Position numbers and translations under genes: made by a program. A stretch of 64,000 bases of DNA from Halapricum desulfuricans (GTDB taxonomy: Archaea > Halobacteriota > Halobacteria > Halobacteriales > Haloarculaceae): assembly GCF_017094505.1 (NCBI RefSeq), contig NZ_CP064787.1, positions 1,922,001 through 1,986,000 on the forward strand, given 5' to 3'. This document shows, piece by piece, positions 62,369 to 64,000 of the stretch. The notes beneath the pieces are model-generated. The model made no database searches and was not told where the DNA came from. It saw only the letters and a program-made list of their open reading frames with translations. Positions within the stretch are counted from its first letter, which is position 1, and each line of letters opens with the position of its first letter.

Positions 62369-63727
62369 ATGGGGCTGTTCGACGCGATCAAGTCGGTGCT
62401 CGGGGCGCGTGGGAGCGACGAGTCCGACTCGGACTCGACGGCTGGAGAGGCGGCGGCCGATACCGCCGCCACCACGGACGCCGATACCGAACCGGCCCCG
62501 GAAACGGAGTCTGAAAGAGCGAAGTCGACTGCGTCTGAAGCCCGAGAGACGGGTGAGTCCGATACGGAAACAGCCGAGCCGTCATCGAGTACTGCGAGTG
62601 CTGACACGGACGAATCGGTCGGCGAGACGGGCGATTCCGCCGCCGATGTGACGGACACAGCCGGCGGTGACGCGACCGATACAGAGTCCGGGTTCGACCA
62701 CCTGACGACCGAGTCGGTCGACGACGGCCCGGACATGGGCGACGACGCCGCCGAGTTCATCACGGAGGCCGAGACGGACGACGACGCGGCCGGGGCGGAC
62801 CCCGACGAGGCCGAGACGATCCCGGACGAGGACCCTCGCGCCGAGTTCGTCGAGGCGGCGACCGAACTGGCCGACTTCTGGGGCGAATACGAGCTGGACT
62901 TCTCGCTCGCGTCGCTCGCTCGGCTGGACGATCTCGTCGCCGAGCAGTGGGACGCCGAGCGGTTCGAGGACGTCGAGTTCGGGGCCGACGGCTACGACGC
63001 GAGAGTCTACACCGAGACGGCGACCCAGCTCGGCAGCTACTTCGGCGAGGTGCTGGTCCGCCGTCACGACGCCGTCTGGCAACAGGAGACTGGCACCGGA
63101 TGGACGGTCAGCGTCCCGTCCGGGCCGGACAGCGAGGCCGCCGGGGCGACGGTGACTGTCTTCGAGGTCGCCGAGGACTGTCTGACAGGCAATTCGACGT
63201 TTACCGGCATGCACGACGCGCTTGCCGACCGGCTCAACCTCTCCGGGCGGGCCGGCGACGGCGACACGCCCGTCGACCTCGACCGCGCCGACATCGAGAC
63301 CGTCGCGTCCGACGCCGAGATCGAAGACGCCGCCCGGCGCCTGCAGGCGGGAGCCGAAGACCTCGCCGAGCGCTGGCCCGAGTACGACCTGGACTTTTCG
63401 GTCGAATCGCTCGATCGCCTCGAGGAGCTGCTCGAATCGGAACTCGACCGCGACCGCTTCGAAAACGTCGAACTGGGCGACGACTCCGATCAGGAGTCGA
63501 TGTTGCTGACCGCTCACGTCGTCGGCGTCGCCGGGTATCTCGCGGAGGTGTTGCGCCGCCGGCGCGACGCCGACTGGGCCGAGCAGGGCCGGATGGTGCT
63601 GGTCGTCGAACACGACGACTCTCGAACCCGAATCGATCCGATCGAAGTCGCGATCGCCGCCGTCCGCGGGAACAGTTCGCTCACCGCCGCCGTGCCGGCG
63701 GTCGGCCGCGACGACGGACTCGTGTGA
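62369..63727 (+). CDS. Acidic host protein with duplicated domain (452 aa)
   Basis: A very acidic low-complexity N-terminus (about 150 residues) is followed by two copies of the same domain: VEAATELADFWGEYELDFSL and LQAGAEDLAERWPEYDLDFS, each then with 'DRLEELLESELDRDRFENVE'-like and 'AEVLRRRRDADW'-like segments. The duplication is internal. Divergent from the membrane-protein gene. No function recognised. Confidence 0.7.
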   Translation: MGLFDAIKSVLGARGSDESDSDSTAGEAAADTAATTDADTEPAPETESERAKSTASEARETGESDTETAEPSSSTASADTDESVGETGDSAADVTDTAGGDATDTESGFDHLTTESVDDGPDMGDDAAEFITEAETDDDAAGADPDEAETIPDEDPRAEFVEAATELADFWGEYELDFSLASLARLDDLVAEQWDAERFEDVEFGADGYDARVYTETATQLGSYFGEVLVRRHDAVWQQETGTGWTVSVPSGPDSEAAGATVTVFEVAEDCLTGNSTFTGMHDALADRLNLSGRAGDGDTPVDLDRADIETVASDAEIEDAARRLQAGAEDLAERWPEYDLDFSVESLDRLEELLESELDRDRFENVELGDDSDQESMLLTAHVVGVAGYLAEVLRRRRDADWAEQGRMVLVVEHDDSRTRIDPIEVAIAAVRGNSSLTAAVPAVGRDDGLV

Positions 63728-63802
63728 CGCCGACGACCGGTCTGGGTCGTGTGCCGCGTGATGACGTAATATCCTTGTGACAGCCGGTCGTTTTCCCGGG
63801 GT

Positions 63803-64000
63803 ATGCTCGCCGTCCGCCGCGTTCCGGAATCCGATTTCGATCGCTACCGACAGCTCATCCAGTACGCGTTCCACCCGGAAGACGGGCCCCAGTCGGAACT
63901 GACCGCTCCCGAACGGATCGCGGATCGGTACGGCCTCTACGAGGACGACCGGCTCGTCGCGACGGGCGCGCTGTACGAACTTGAGGCGCGACTTCGCGGG
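63803..64000 (+). CDS. GNAT acetyltransferase, N-terminal part (cut by right edge)
   Basis: ATG 63803 gives MLAVRRVPESDFDRYRQLIQ then YGLYEDDRLVATGALYELEA, the N-terminal strand and 'xxDDRLVATGxL' hairpin of Eis-type GNAT N-acetyltransferases. The AcCoA-binding motif lies outside the window. Confidence 0.65.
   Translation, partial: MLAVRRVPESDFDRYRQLIQYAFHPEDGPQSELTAPERIADRYGLYEDDRLVATGALYELEARLRG

Noticed and set aside
62582-63874. Long minus-strand ORF opposite the duplicated acidic host gene
   Set aside because: High-GC haloarchaeal genes often leave a long open antisense frame. The plus-strand product is acidic with an internal domain duplication; the antisense product is basic and Arg-rich.

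Overview
The window is haloarchaeal DNA. It holds most of an integrated tailed virus (provirus) with a contractile tail, running from beyond the left edge to about position 60,825, followed by about 3.2 kb of host chromosome on the right. The host part (60,900-64,000) has the high GC and very acidic proteins typical of Halobacteria. The provirus ends in the 3' part of a tRNA-Gly(UCC) gene (60,825-60,895, minus strand), with a tyrosine integrase just inside. The other attachment half and the rest of the DNA polymerase gene lie left of the window.

Layout. (a) 1-12,009, minus strand: replication and nucleotide-metabolism genes. These are a family B DNA polymerase (cut by the edge), a P-loop kinase, a Cas4/RecB-like nuclease, a beta-helix protein, a DUF1599-like protein, a HAD phosphatase, a TFIIB-type zinc-ribbon protein, a metallophosphoesterase, an archaeo-eukaryotic primase and an AAA+ ATPase. 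(b) 12,097-12,352: virus-carried tRNA-Tyr and tRNA-Asn, then a LAGLIDADG-like gene. (c) 12,990-14,298: a plus-strand island with a cyclin-like (RNA polymerase epsilon-like) protein and an ERCC4 nuclease behind an iteron-bearing control region. (d) 14,295-26,515, minus strand: more than thirty small, tightly overlapping accessory genes, mostly unknown, many with zinc ribbons; one is an SprT-like metallopeptidase. (e) 26,516-28,360: a 1.8 kb non-coding control region with an array of UNCG-type hairpins and divergent TATA boxes. (f) 28,361-30,471: a type II restriction-modification pair (MvaI/BcnI-like nuclease and an SPPY methyltransferase). (g) 30,800-31,700: a non-coding region with paired stem-loops and two strong TATA boxes. 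(h) 31,702-59,158, plus strand: the late operon. It runs TerS candidate, TerL, portal, prohead protease, scaffold, decoration protein, capsid, connectors, a tail-completion/metallopeptidase fusion, sheath, tube, a frameshift-type chaperone pair, tape measure, baseplate hub, spike, beta-propeller fibre, gp25, gpJ, gpI and collar-type fibre. (i) 59,358-60,670, minus strand: integrase plus a small gene. (j) Host genes: a Trm9-like methyltransferase, two small conserved genes, a duplicated acidic protein and a GNAT acetyltransferase.

How it works together. The early genes read leftward and the late genes rightward from a central control and restriction-modification block. The early half has its own expression signals. 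One is a promoter module of a TATA-like box, 8 nt, and TGAGAATAAGATGGGGG, present four times. Another is a family of 5' leaders carrying CCAACC repeats next to the start codon, often preceded by a conserved hairpin. The virus also carries a stand-alone TFIIB zinc ribbon and a separate cyclin-like protein, so a split TFB-like factor acting on the repeated promoter is a reasonable but unproven idea. All functional names rest on motifs and gene order read by eye; no database search was possible.
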